Assembly (NCBI GenBank): GCA_002342785.1
Contig: DDQV01000071.1
Location: 1-17,213 of the forward strand
Origin: Fusobacteriaceae bacterium UBA2433
Lineage (GTDB): Bacteria; Fusobacteriota; Fusobacteriia; Fusobacteriales; Fusobacteriaceae
Reading direction: 5' to 3'
DNA length: 17,213 nucleotides
Shown here: one piece after another, positions 7,396 through 15,296 of the stretch
Layout of the letters: every line of letters starts with the position of its first letter
How positions within the stretch are numbered: position 1 is the first letter of the stretch
Translations under genes and position numbers: made by a program
The notes under the pieces: model-generated
Seen by the model: the letters and a program-made list of their open reading frames with translations, nothing else
Databases searched by the model: none
What the model was told of the DNA's origin: nothing

Positions 7396-7460
7396 AATTT
7401 TTCTCCTTTCTATATTTGTATTATTTTAATTTATCTTTTTTTATTTTTTACTTTCTTAAT

Positions 7461-7496
7461 AAAAAATAGGAGGAAGGTAACCCTCCCTCCTACTAT
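7461..7496 (-). terminator. Rho-independent terminator of the PASTA-rsgA-rpe-marR operon
   Basis: On the minus strand a stem of about 11 pairs with one mismatch (TAGGAGGGAGG with CCTTCCTCCTA) is followed by six T (7461-7466 complement). It lies 5 bases beyond the regulator's stop codon. The pairing is GC-rich against a very AT-rich background. Confidence 0.85.
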
Positions 7497-7500
7497 TATA

Positions 7501-8169
7501 TTATATATCTTTTTTTACAACTATTAAGTTTTTTGCATCCATTATATTTATCTCTACCTCTTCACCACTTGGAGTTTCTATAACAACTACCCTGTGTGAA
7601 TTAGAAATAATTTTTAATTCTGTATATAATTTTATACCCATTCCAGCAAAGAAATTTTTAATTACAGGAGTTCCTTTAACATCTAAAACACTTACAGAAT
7701 CTCCTATTAAAAAATTAGTAATAACATCTGGTTTGAAAAACTCAACTTGATTTTTAAGATTTTCGAGTATTTTAATAAATACATCGGTAAATATATCTAG
7801 ATTTTCTGTCTCTATATTTTTTGTAATACTAGAAATAATCATTTTATGAAAATTATTGTGATAAGTAAGTGCATTATCACCTTTTTTTGATAGAGAAACA
7901 AAAACTTTTCTCCTGTCATCATCTGATCTTTTTCTAGATATAAATCCCTTAGTAGACAATTTATTTATAGCAACTGTAGCAGTTCCCATTGTAACACCTA
8001 ATTTATCTGATAAATTATTCATTGATAGTGATTGATTCCCTATAGCCTCAATAACATGAAGTTCTGTAGTAGTCAAACATTTTATCCCTTGTTTAAGTGC
8101 TAATGATTCCATTTCATAAAAAAGCTTTGTGAAATCTTCTATTACCGTATTAACTTTTTCTAAAGACAT
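7501..8169 (-). CDS. MarR-type regulator fused to a FeoA/SH3-like domain
   Basis: A 222-residue protein with two parts. Residues ~1-140 are a MarR winged helix: TTTELHVIEAI, the recognition helix region MGTATVAINKLSTKGFISRK, and the wing RSDDDRRKVFVSLSKKG with the conserved DxRR (residues 84-87). Residues ~148-220 look like a FeoA (SH3-like) domain, with IGDSVSVLDVKG, the FFAGMGIKLYTEL core and NLIVVKK at the end. DtxR/MntR metal regulators also join a winged helix to an SH3/FeoA domain, so an iron- or metal-sensing role is plausible, but MarR is a different helix family and no metal ligands are obvious. The start is 9 bases after the rpe stop; the ribosome binding site AAGGAGG overlaps that stop codon, so translation is coupled. 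It is the last gene of the operon. Confidence 0.8.
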   Translation of the reverse strand: MSLEKVNTVIEDFTKLFYEMESLALKQGIKCLTTTELHVIEAIGNQSLSMNNLSDKLGVTMGTATVAINKLSTKGFISRKRSDDDRRKVFVSLSKKGDNALTYHNNFHKMIISSITKNIETENLDIFTDVFIKILENLKNQVEFFKPDVITNFLIGDSVSVLDVKGTPVIKNFFAGMGIKLYTELKIISNSHRVVVIETPSGEEVEINIMDAKNLIVVKKDI

Positions 8170-8178
8170 AGATCCTCC

Positions 8179-8814
8179 TTAACCTTTTAATTTTTGTATT
8201 TGTTCCTTATAATCTCCACCAAATACAAAAGATCCGGCTACAAATACATTAGCTCCAGCTTCTATACAAGGTTTAATTGTTGTATCTGTGATCCCACCAT
8301 CTACTTGAATATCTATTGTAGAAGAAAGTTCCCTTACATCTTTTATTTTTTTTATAGTGGAAGGGATAAATTTTTGTCCTCCAAAACCAGGATTAACAGA
8401 CATAATTAATACCATATCTAGTTCATCTATAACATATTTTAAATTTTCTACAGGAGTTGCTGGATTAAGTGCAACACCGGCTTTTAATCCATGATTTTTT
8501 ATTTGTTGAATAACTCTATGAAGATGAGTTGTTGATTCAGAATGAACAACTATCATATCTGCTCCAGCTTTAACAAAATCTTCGATATATCTTTCAGGTG
8601 CATCTATCATTAAATGTACATCAAAAATTAGATCTGTTTTATCTCTAATAGATTTTATAATTGGTCCTCCAAATGAGATATTTGGAACAAAGTTTCCATC
8701 CATAACGTCTATATGTATCATATCTGCCCCGGCTTTTGTGATCTCTATTATTTCATCTCCTAATTTACTAAAATCAGCTGATAAAATTGACGGTGCAATC
8801 TTAATTGTATTCAT
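8179..8814 (-). CDS. rpe: Ribulose-phosphate 3-epimerase
   Basis: A 211-residue TIM-barrel enzyme of the pentose phosphate pathway, interconverting D-ribulose 5-phosphate and D-xylulose 5-phosphate in the cytoplasm. All active-site elements are present: APSILSADF at the start, metal ligands His34 and Asp36 (HIDVMDGNFVPN), His67 (DVHLMI) and Asp172 (VDGGI), and the phosphate-binding loops NPGFGGQ (141-147) and AGSFVFGG near the end. Length is slightly short (usual 215-225) but complete. It follows rsgA by 57 bases and precedes the MarR/FeoA gene by 9 in one operon. The ribosome binding site AAGGAG is 12 bases from the ATG, longer than usual. Confidence 0.95.
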   Translation of the reverse strand: MNTIKIAPSILSADFSKLGDEIIEITKAGADMIHIDVMDGNFVPNISFGGPIIKSIRDKTDLIFDVHLMIDAPERYIEDFVKAGADMIVVHSESTTHLHRVIQQIKNHGLKAGVALNPATPVENLKYVIDELDMVLIMSVNPGFGGQKFIPSTIKKIKDVRELSSTIDIQVDGGITDTTIKPCIEAGANVFVAGSFVFGGDYKEQIQKLKG

Positions 8815-8871
8815 CTTTATATTTCACTCCTTAAAATTAATTTTACTATAAATTTATTGTATCATATTTTG

Positions 8872-9732
8872 CTAATATTTATTCCATCTTTCTTCACTGT
8901 AAAACTTATAACACCACAGATAAAAATCATATCTACTCTGACTTATTCCATGATTAAGTTCATTTTTTATACCACATTCAGGTTCATTTATATGGATACA
9001 ATTACTATATTTGCAAGTCTTGTATTCATTGAACTCTGTAAATAAACCAGCTAACTCCTCAGCTGTTTCAACTGGTGGAAGTTCTATAGAGGAAAATCCA
9101 GGTGTATCGATTACCCATCCACCATTTTTCATAGGAAGAAGTGTAGTTCCCTTAGTAGTATGTTTCCCCCTTGAATTTTTCTTACTTGTTTCTCCAATCT
9201 CTAAAACTTTTTCCTCTTGAAGCATATTAATCAATGATGACTTTCCTGCTCCAGATGGTCCCCCAAATGCAGTTATCTTATCTTTTATATATTCCTCTAA
9301 TTTTTCTATACCTATACTTTTATAAGTTGAAATATAAAAAACTTCTATCTCCATTTTTTTTAAAAAGTTGAGTTGTTCTTCTAATTCTTTCATCTCTTCA
9401 TCGTCCATTAATTCTATCTTATTAATAACTACTACTGGTTTAATATTATAATAAAAAGAATTAAGTAATAATATATTAAATCTTCCAATATCAAATTTTG
9501 GATCTAATGCTGAGAATTGAATAACTAAATAATCTATATTTGAAACTAGAGGTCTATGGATAATATTTTGCCTAGGATATACTTTGGTTATAGCTTTATC
9601 TTCACCAAATTCTACTAGATCCCCTGTAACACAATTATCTTTACTATTTTTTTTCTTTAGGATTCCTCTCAATCTACATTCATGGGTAGTTTCCCCTGAC
9701 TGAACGTAATAAAATCCTTTTATTTTTGTAAT
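8872..9732 (-). CDS. rsgA: Ribosome small subunit-dependent GTPase A, probably with an ATT start
   Basis: RsgA is a circularly permuted GTPase that checks late 30S maturation. The order is OB fold, then G4 NKIE (104-107), G1 GPSGAGKSS (158-166), G2 GKHTT (189-193) and G3 DTPG (209-212). A zinc finger with Cys240, Cys245, His247 and Cys253 follows. The first conventional start is TTG at 9670-9672, but it would delete the first OB strands. Upstream codons in frame encode KGFYYVQSGETTHECR, a clear RsgA N-terminus (Bacillus has SGFYYV at this place). No ATG, GTG or TTG lies above it; an ATT at 9730-9732 overlaps the last base of the upstream TAA and has AAAGG 7 bases before it. I chose that start, giving 286 residues, the normal length. 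Translation is probably coupled to the PASTA gene. Confidence 0.88.
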   Translation of the reverse strand: MTKIKGFYYVQSGETTHECRLRGILKKKNSKDNCVTGDLVEFGEDKAITKVYPRQNIIHRPLVSNIDYLVIQFSALDPKFDIGRFNILLLNSFYYNIKPVVVINKIELMDDEEMKELEEQLNFLKKMEIEVFYISTYKSIGIEKLEEYIKDKITAFGGPSGAGKSSLINMLQEEKVLEIGETSKKNSRGKHTTKGTTLLPMKNGGWVIDTPGFSSIELPPVETAEELAGLFTEFNEYKTCKYSNCIHINEPECGIKNELNHGISQSRYDFYLWCYKFYSEERWNKY

Positions 9733-10463
9733 TACTCTGCCTTTAATGTTTTTTCCTCCTCACTTTGAGTTGTAACTGTAATATTTATAATTGAACCTGC
9801 TAAAACATCTTTTCCAGCAGGATAATTAGTATCAATAATAGTATCTATAGGAAAGTCAACTCTATAAACTTTCCTTATATCTCCTATGACTAAGTTTTTT
9901 TCTCGAAGAATATCTTCCCCTTCTTTAATAGAAAATCCTAAAATATCTGGCATCCTAATATTTTCTATTTGACTTACGTTGACTAATAAAGACACTGGAC
10001 TCCCACGAGAAATTACAGTTCCCTCTGAAGGATCTGTTCCTATAATTTTATTGTTTGTATAACCTTCCATTGTCCTCGAAACTCTATCTACTTTGATTCC
10101 TAGATCACTTAAAATCACCCTGGCATCTTGCATATTTTTACCTTTTAAATCAGGTAAAATTATTGTATCCATCCCCTTACTTATCCAAACTTTTATGGGT
10201 CTTCCCTTCTTTATATGTTTTTGAGATATAGGTAGTTGAGAATATATCTGACCTTTTTCAAATTCAGAATAATGCTCCCCCATATCGATTAATTTAAAAT
10301 TTGTTTCTACCAATCCTTTAGCTTCATTAATTGTGAGGCCTTTTAAATTTGGCGTTTCATATAGATAATCATTAAAGAAAAATTTCAAACCTACATTTCC
10401 AGCAAGAAATATTCCAACTATAATGGCTAAACTACCTATCGTAATAATTATTTTCTTATTCAT
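9732..10463 (-). CDS. Membrane-anchored PASTA-domain protein without kinase domain
   Basis: A 243-residue protein with a single N-terminal transmembrane anchor (residues ~5-25, short cytoplasmic end) and three PASTA domains outside the membrane (~34-96, ~101-163, ~170-232). Each shows the P(D/N)(L/I)xG start and GxxV/I...G end. PASTA domains bind muropeptides or peptidoglycan and normally form the sensor of PrkC/Stk kinases. Here only about four residues precede the membrane segment, so no kinase domain exists. In Firmicutes the kinase gene sits directly before rsgA and rpe, the same order as here, so this looks like the kinase reduced to its sensor half. The start follows GAGGAG with normal spacing, and the stop overlaps the rsgA start. 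It is the first gene of the operon behind a promoter. Confidence 0.88.
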   Translation of the reverse strand: MNKKIIITIGSLAIIVGIFLAGNVGLKFFFNDYLYETPNLKGLTINEAKGLVETNFKLIDMGEHYSEFEKGQIYSQLPISQKHIKKGRPIKVWISKGMDTIILPDLKGKNMQDARVILSDLGIKVDRVSRTMEGYTNNKIIGTDPSEGTVISRGSPVSLLVNVSQIENIRMPDILGFSIKEGEDILREKNLVIGDIRKVYRVDFPIDTIIDTNYPAGKDVLAGSIINITVTTQSEEEKTLKAE

Positions 10464-10528
10464 TTTATGCTCCTCAATATAACTATAGATTTCCCCTTAA
10501 ATAGTAACATAAATATAGGTAAATATCA

Positions 10529-10557
10529 ATTATACTGTAGGTTAATTAAACTATGAA
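10529..10557 (-). promoter_or_regulatory. Promoter of the PASTA-rsgA-rpe-marR operon
   Basis: On the minus strand TTCATA (10552-10557) is separated by 17 bases from a perfect TATAAT (10529-10534). The start point would be about 55-60 bases before the PASTA start codon. Confidence 0.65.
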
Positions 10558-10667
10558 CCCATTAATTTAAAGAAACAAATAAATCTTTTAGACATGAAAA
10601 AAAATCCTATTCTTTGGTATTATAATAATATAAAAAATTTGAATATCCATAGCGAAAAAATTAAAAA

Positions 10668-11600
10668 TTATTTAACCTTACTTATTTTATTTTTAGATGA
10701 TATTTTATTTTTAGGTAGTATCTTATTAAATACTATTGTAAATATTGCCGCAAAAAATATTCTTCCCCAAAATATACCTATCATCTTAGCTCCTAATGAA
10801 ACCATTAAAAGGGTATCTTCTATAAGAGCATGACATAAACTTATAAATACAGCTACTAAAAATAGATCTCTCTTACTATAATCTCCTTCCCTTGTTTCCT
10901 TTATAATCAGTCCACTTCCATAACTAACACCCATAGTAAGACCAACTATACATGTCAATGATAATCCTGGATCTATTCCTAAAAAAGACATCACTGGAGA
11001 AAATTTAGTATTTATCCAATCTATTATCCCTATTTTTTTTAATATTTTCATTAAAGCTAAAAGAATAAATATAATAATAAATATAGTTATATATTTTTTT
11101 AGTTCTCCTAATATCCAGTTTATAATTCCTGGATTTGTTTCCTTCAATGAAAATTTAAAAACTGCTATCTCTTGATACATATTAAAAAATTTAAATAATA
11201 AATTTAAAAATATCCCAGATATTATAGCACAAGATACTCTTACACATAAAATCTTCCAAGGTTTTGCTCCTGTCTCTGATATAACCTTTAATTCCACAGG
11301 AAGGGAGTGAGCAAATAAAATTATAGTAGCTACTATAGTTATCTCTGCCACTGTAAATGTATTATTTTGTGATAGAGTAAACAACACCAATATCCCACCA
11401 TATATATTTGTTATTAAAGCTGTTGCCCACACAATTCCCATCTCTCCACTGAGACCTATGATTCCCATCAAAGGTTTTAAAGCTTTAGAAAGGATCTCTA
11501 TCATACCAAAATTACTTCCAATTTTTACTATAATACTTATTGGTAGCATTATTTTTAGAAGTTTTAAACTTATATCTGCACTTTCTTTTAATAATTTCAT
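10668..11600 (-). CDS. Nucleoside-recognition (gate) domain integral membrane protein
   Basis: A 310-residue hydrophobic protein with about eight membrane segments and two copies of the nucleoside-recognition (Gate, Pfam 07670) type. The first copy is near residues 35-120 (MGIIGLSGEMG, then LITNIYGGI and FAHSLPVE). The second is near 195-290 (MSFLGIDPGLSLTCIVGL, GVSYGSG, FISLCHALIEDTL). Relatives include the SpmA/SpmB and YjiH groups; the transported substrate is unknown, and the name comes from similarity to nucleoside transporters. I choose the ATG at 11598-11600 because GGAGG lies 5 bases upstream; the ATG 12 bases earlier overlaps that site. It is transcribed alone. A TATAAT box (11628-11633) lies upstream but its -35 is weak. 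Basic lysines at the C-terminus suggest that end is cytoplasmic. Confidence 0.75.
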   Translation of the reverse strand: MKLLKESADISLKLLKIMLPISIIVKIGSNFGMIEILSKALKPLMGIIGLSGEMGIVWATALITNIYGGILVLFTLSQNNTFTVAEITIVATIILFAHSLPVELKVISETGAKPWKILCVRVSCAIISGIFLNLLFKFFNMYQEIAVFKFSLKETNPGIINWILGELKKYITIFIIIFILLALMKILKKIGIIDWINTKFSPVMSFLGIDPGLSLTCIVGLTMGVSYGSGLIIKETREGDYSKRDLFLVAVFISLCHALIEDTLLMVSLGAKMIGIFWGRIFFAAIFTIVFNKILPKNKISSKNKISKVK

Positions 11601-11716
11601 CTTTCCCTCCATAATTATTATTAAAAAATTATAGATCTTATTTAAATCTAATTAATTTTTTTTACTTAAACTTAAGAATATTTTATCATATTTTACAATC
11701 TAAATCTCTAAAAAGA

Positions 11717-11745
11717 TTTACATATATATAATAAGTAGGTATAAT
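11717..11745 (+). promoter_or_regulatory. Promoter of the M3 peptidase gene
   Basis: TTTACA (11717-11722), 17 bases, then a perfect TATAAT (11740-11745). The start point would be near 11752, about 25 bases before the ATG, so the leader is very short. Confidence 0.7.
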
Positions 11746-11775
11746 TTATTAATAACATAAATTAGGAGGATTATT

Positions 11776-13719
11776 ATGAAATTAAATTATAAAAAATTAG
11801 ATGAAAAATTTATAGATGAACTTCAAAAAAAAATAGTCAAAGTAGAAAATAATATCGAAGAATTATTAAAGATAGAAGATAAAACATATGATAATTTTTT
11901 TGACGTGATGGAACATCTTTTAGATGATATTGAAAAATTTTCATTTCCACTACATATTGAAATTTCAACAAGTATAACCGATTTAGGTAAGAAAACATAT
12001 GAAGAATATATCCCTATTATGAATGAATTCACTTCAAAATTAAGTCAAAATGAAAAGATAGCTGATTCTATAATGAAAATTTATGAAACAGAAGATCTAA
12101 ATGATATAAGGAAAAGAATCCTTGAAAAACAAATATTATCATTTAAATCTAGTGGTATAGGTTTAGATAAAGAAAATAAAGAAAAAATAAAATCTATCAA
12201 CTTAGAGCTAGCTAAATTAGGAAATGATTTTAGTCAAAATGTAACTGATGCTACAAATAAGTATGAGTTGATTGTTGAAGATGAAAAAGTTCTTTCAGAG
12301 TTTTCAGACTTAGATAAAAAATCTGCTGAGATAGAAAAAGGAAGATGGAAATTTACCCTTCATGGTCCGTCTCTTACTGTATTTTTAAAATATTGTAACG
12401 ATAGAGTGTTAAGGGAAAAAATTTATAAAGCTTCAGCTACAAAGGCCCCTGAAAATGAGGAACTCATTGAGAAAATTTTAAGTTTAAGGGATAAAAAAGC
12501 TAAAATATTAGGCTATGAAAACTATAGAGAACTATCTATTGCTTCAAAAACTGCAAATAACGCCTTAGAAGTTATCGATTTTCTAAAAGAATTAGGAAAG
12601 GAAGCTCTTCCTAAAGCTACCCAAGAGATCAGCGAATTAAAAGAATTTGCCAAGGAAAAATTTGGTTATGAAAATATAGAGATCTATGACTATCCATATC
12701 TTTCTAGAAAATTAAAGGAGATTAAATATAATTTTGATCCTAGTGAAGTAAAACCATATTTTGAAAAGAATAAAGTAGTTTTTGGTATGTTTCAATTTTT
12801 AAACAATATCTTCAACTTAAATGCAACACAAATAAAAGATGCTAAGTTATGGAATGACAAGGTGATAGCATTTGAACTAAAAAGAAATGAAGTAATTTTA
12901 GGAACTTTGATTATGGATTTAGAGACAAATGAAAATAAAAGAGGAGGAGCTTGGGCAGATAGTTGGATTACAAGTTATGAAAAAGATGGCATTAGAGTTC
13001 CAGCAACTGGAATAATCGTTTGTAATTTTCCTCCTAGTAAAGATGAAGTTCCATCACTACTCGATCATTCTGATGTAGTAACACTTTTTCATGAGATGGG
13101 ACATGCTCTTCATCTTATTACATCTAAGACAAAGGAGATCTCAGCTTCTGGATTTAACGGAACTGAATGGGATGTTGTAGAATATCCTTCCCAATGGTTA
13201 CAAGAGTTTGCTAATAATAAAGAGATCATAAAAACTTTTGGTGTCCACTATAAAACTAAGGAGATTATTCCTGATGAGTTGATTCAAAAAATCTTAGACT
13301 CTTTAAACTATGGACAAGGGTATTCAAATAATAGACAAGTTGAGTTTGGTTTATTTGATCTTATGATATATGACAATACTTATTCTAAAGAACAAGTTCA
13401 AGAAAAATTAGATCAAGTTAGAGAGATGGTTTCAGTAATAAAAACACCATCATATAATAAATTCCAATGTTCTTTTAGTCATATATTTGCAGGTGGATAT
13501 GGAGCAGGTTATTATTCTTATAAATGGGCGGAAGTTTTGTCTGCTGACAGTTATACAGAGATGACTAAAGATGGAAAAATAGATAAACAACTAGCTAACA
13601 ATTTTTTTGATAACCTTTTATCGTTAGGGGGATCAGTAAATATGAAGGAAAGTTTTTTCAATGTTCATAAAAGAAAACCAGATCCTAAAGCTTTATTAAA
13701 ACTTACAGGAATTTTGTAA
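11776..13719 (+). CDS. M3 family metallopeptidase, oligopeptidase A (PrlC)-like
   Basis: A 647-residue cytoplasmic zinc peptidase that cuts short peptides, likely finishing the breakdown of proteasome-like and signal peptide fragments. The zinc site is HEMGH (His439, Glu440, His443) and Glu469 in VVEYPSQ, with the 30-residue spacing seen in E. coli PrlC. The C-terminal segment SHIFAGGYGAGYYSYKWAEV matches the substrate-binding region of PrlC and thimet oligopeptidases, so it is subfamily M3A rather than PepF. There is no signal peptide. The N-terminal ~200 residues are long charged helices, typical of the channel domain. It begins with a perfect AGGAGG 7 bases from the ATG, has its own promoter and terminator, and is a single-gene unit. 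Length is slightly shorter than PrlC (680). Confidence 0.93.
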   Translation: MKLNYKKLDEKFIDELQKKIVKVENNIEELLKIEDKTYDNFFDVMEHLLDDIEKFSFPLHIEISTSITDLGKKTYEEYIPIMNEFTSKLSQNEKIADSIMKIYETEDLNDIRKRILEKQILSFKSSGIGLDKENKEKIKSINLELAKLGNDFSQNVTDATNKYELIVEDEKVLSEFSDLDKKSAEIEKGRWKFTLHGPSLTVFLKYCNDRVLREKIYKASATKAPENEELIEKILSLRDKKAKILGYENYRELSIASKTANNALEVIDFLKELGKEALPKATQEISELKEFAKEKFGYENIEIYDYPYLSRKLKEIKYNFDPSEVKPYFEKNKVVFGMFQFLNNIFNLNATQIKDAKLWNDKVIAFELKRNEVILGTLIMDLETNENKRGGAWADSWITSYEKDGIRVPATGIIVCNFPPSKDEVPSLLDHSDVVTLFHEMGHALHLITSKTKEISASGFNGTEWDVVEYPSQWLQEFANNKEIIKTFGVHYKTKEIIPDELIQKILDSLNYGQGYSNNRQVEFGLFDLMIYDNTYSKEQVQEKLDQVREMVSVIKTPSYNKFQCSFSHIFAGGYGAGYYSYKWAEVLSADSYTEMTKDGKIDKQLANNFFDNLLSLGGSVNMKESFFNVHKRKPDPKALLKLTGIL

Positions 13720-13755
13720 AATAATTTTTAATAAATATTAAAAATTAGATCAATC

Positions 13756-13793
13756 AGACTTTTAGAATATATATTCTAAAAGTCTTTTTTTTA
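13756..13793 (+). terminator. Rho-independent terminator of the M3 peptidase gene
   Basis: A perfect 30-base palindrome (AGACTTTTAGAATAT at 13756-13770 and its reverse complement at 13771-13785) is followed by a run of T to 13792. Loop bases come from the centre of the palindrome. Confidence 0.88.
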
Positions 13794-13795
13794 TT

Positions 13796-13862
13796 AATAA
13801 AAAAAATCCCCCCTTAACTACCTCAATACAAAAGTATCGATTTATAGTTAAGAAGAGGATTA
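13796..13862 (-). terminator. Rho-independent terminator of the ompA-like gene
   Basis: On the minus strand AATCCTCTTCTTAACTA (from 13862 down) pairs, with G-T wobbles, with TAGTTAAGGGGGGATT, and eight T follow (13797-13804 complement). Many of the pairs are wobbles valid only on the minus strand, which fixes the direction. A small inner hairpin (CGATAC/GTATTG) caps it. Confidence 0.75.
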
Positions 13863-13875
13863 AAAATTATTTATT

Positions 13876-14928
13876 TTATTTTACCATAAAATTAATTTCT
13901 GTTCTTCTGTTAGCTTTTCTTTCTTCAAAGGTAGCATTATCGTTTAAGAAATTAGTTTCTCCTAATCCTTCAGATATTACTTCTATGTTTTCATTAGTAA
14001 GGTTAGTTTTAATTTCATCTGCTACTTTATCAGCTCTTTCTTGAGAAAGTTTTTTATTATATTCCATAGAACCTCTACTATCAGTATAACTAGTTACTTT
14101 AACTACTCCAGCTTCTTTAGCTAAATCAGTATTCATTTCAGTAAAGATTGAATCGTTACTAGTTTCAGCATCTAATTTATCAGTTTCATAGTTTCTTGCA
14201 ACTACTAAAGAACTATATTTATTAAGCATTAATTCTCTGTCTGCTTTTTCTTGAGCTATTCTATTTTGCTCAGCTAATTCTTTTGCTGCTAATATTTTTT
14301 CAGCTTCTAATTTTTTCTCTGCTTCTATTCTTTTCATCTCTGCTTGTTGTTTTTCATACTCAGCTTTCATAGCCATCTCTTTTTCTCTTGAGATTACATC
14401 TCTTTTGTTTTCTCCAAATTTATAACCAATTTTGATAGAAGCTAAGTTAGCTCTGTCACTTGAATACATATCAGAAGAACCACTTAGATCCATAGTTTCA
14501 TAAAGAGCTTCTAAAGTAAAACTTCCAAATTCTTTTCCAATACCAGCAGCACCATAAAATCCATCTTTAGCACTAGAGTTATCATACATTGCCCATCCAG
14601 TTCTACCTACTAGATAAAATAGATCATCGCTTATTCCATATTTACCAGTTAAGTAAATAGGGAAAGCATTTGCTTTTGTTTCAGCTAATATGTTATCACC
14701 ATTTCCACCAGAGAATTTAGATTTCCATTCCATACCAATACCATAATCAAAAGGATTTTCTTCAGCATTAAATAAAATTTCTGCTCCTAAACTTCCTCCC
14801 TCATCAAAATTTGAATATGAGTTGTTTCCCTCTCTCCAAGGTTCAAAACCACCTTTAAGCTCTAATTGAGCTCCATAAGTTACCCCACTAATTACTATTG
14901 CAGCCAACATAATCGATAATTTTTTCAT
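13876..14928 (-). CDS. OmpA-family outer membrane protein
   Basis: A 350-residue outer-membrane protein that ties the membrane to peptidoglycan. A signal peptide (MKKLSIMLAAIVISGVTYGA) ends at about residue 20. Residues ~21-172 are rich in alternating hydrophobic and aromatic residues and look like a small beta-barrel, ending KIGYKFG. Residues ~180-235 form a highly charged helix of K/E/A/Q, likely a coiled-coil spacer. Residues ~240-350 are the OmpA C-terminal domain, with Asp283 and Arg298 (TDSRG...YNKKLSQERAD), 15 apart as in other OmpA proteins, which bind diaminopimelate in the cell wall. The helical spacer between barrel and OmpA domain is typical of fusobacterial OmpA proteins. The start follows AGGAGG; a strong promoter and a dedicated terminator suggest high expression. 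Confidence 0.9.
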   Translation of the reverse strand: MKKLSIMLAAIVISGVTYGAQLELKGGFEPWREGNNSYSNFDEGGSLGAEILFNAEENPFDYGIGMEWKSKFSGGNGDNILAETKANAFPIYLTGKYGISDDLFYLVGRTGWAMYDNSSAKDGFYGAAGIGKEFGSFTLEALYETMDLSGSSDMYSSDRANLASIKIGYKFGENKRDVISREKEMAMKAEYEKQQAEMKRIEAEKKLEAEKILAAKELAEQNRIAQEKADRELMLNKYSSLVVARNYETDKLDAETSNDSIFTEMNTDLAKEAGVVKVTSYTDSRGSMEYNKKLSQERADKVADEIKTNLTNENIEVISEGLGETNFLNDNATFEERKANRRTEINFMVK

Positions 14929-14981
14929 AACCTTTCCTCCTTTTAAACTTAAATATTCATCTAATACTTGATTAACAATGA

Positions 14982-15010
14982 ATAGTAACAGAATTAAAAC
15001 AAAGTTTCAA
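14982..15010 (-). promoter_or_regulatory. Proximal promoter of the ompA-like gene
   Basis: On the minus strand TTGAAA (15005-15010), 17 bases, then TACTAT (14982-14987). The start point would be near 14975, giving a leader of about 45 bases. Confidence 0.65.
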
Positions 15011-15296
15011 TACTTTAGAAAACTATTTTTTTCCTCAGTAATAATTGAATTCTTTTAGTTTTTATTGTCCTAAAAAAGACCGTTTTTTTAATAATTTTTT
15101 TTAATTAATTCCTAAATTTTAACTTTTAAAATGTAATTAATATCTACTACTATTTTATTATAAAATATCTTTGTATAATATCTATATTTTTTCTTCTACA
15201 CCTTGATATTTTATAATATAAGTATAGCATATTTTATATAATAATCAAAAAAAATTAATTTTTTTTAATCTTAAAAATATATAGAAAAAAAATTCT
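15011..15296. other. AT-rich region between adh and ompA, with possible distal promoter and weak terminator
   Basis: No gene is seen. On the minus strand TTGATT (15243-15248), 16 bases and TATACT (15221-15226) could be a second, distal ompA promoter with a leader of about 290 bases. The AT-only palindrome A8-TTAA-T8 (15247-15266) followed by T on the minus strand is the only candidate terminator for the alcohol dehydrogenase gene. An A/T hairpin around GACCG lies near 15074-15090. None of these is strong. Confidence 0.4.

Noticed and set aside
11823..12032. Minus-strand frame inside the M3 peptidase gene
   Set aside because: Opposite-strand shadow of a real gene; no start signals.
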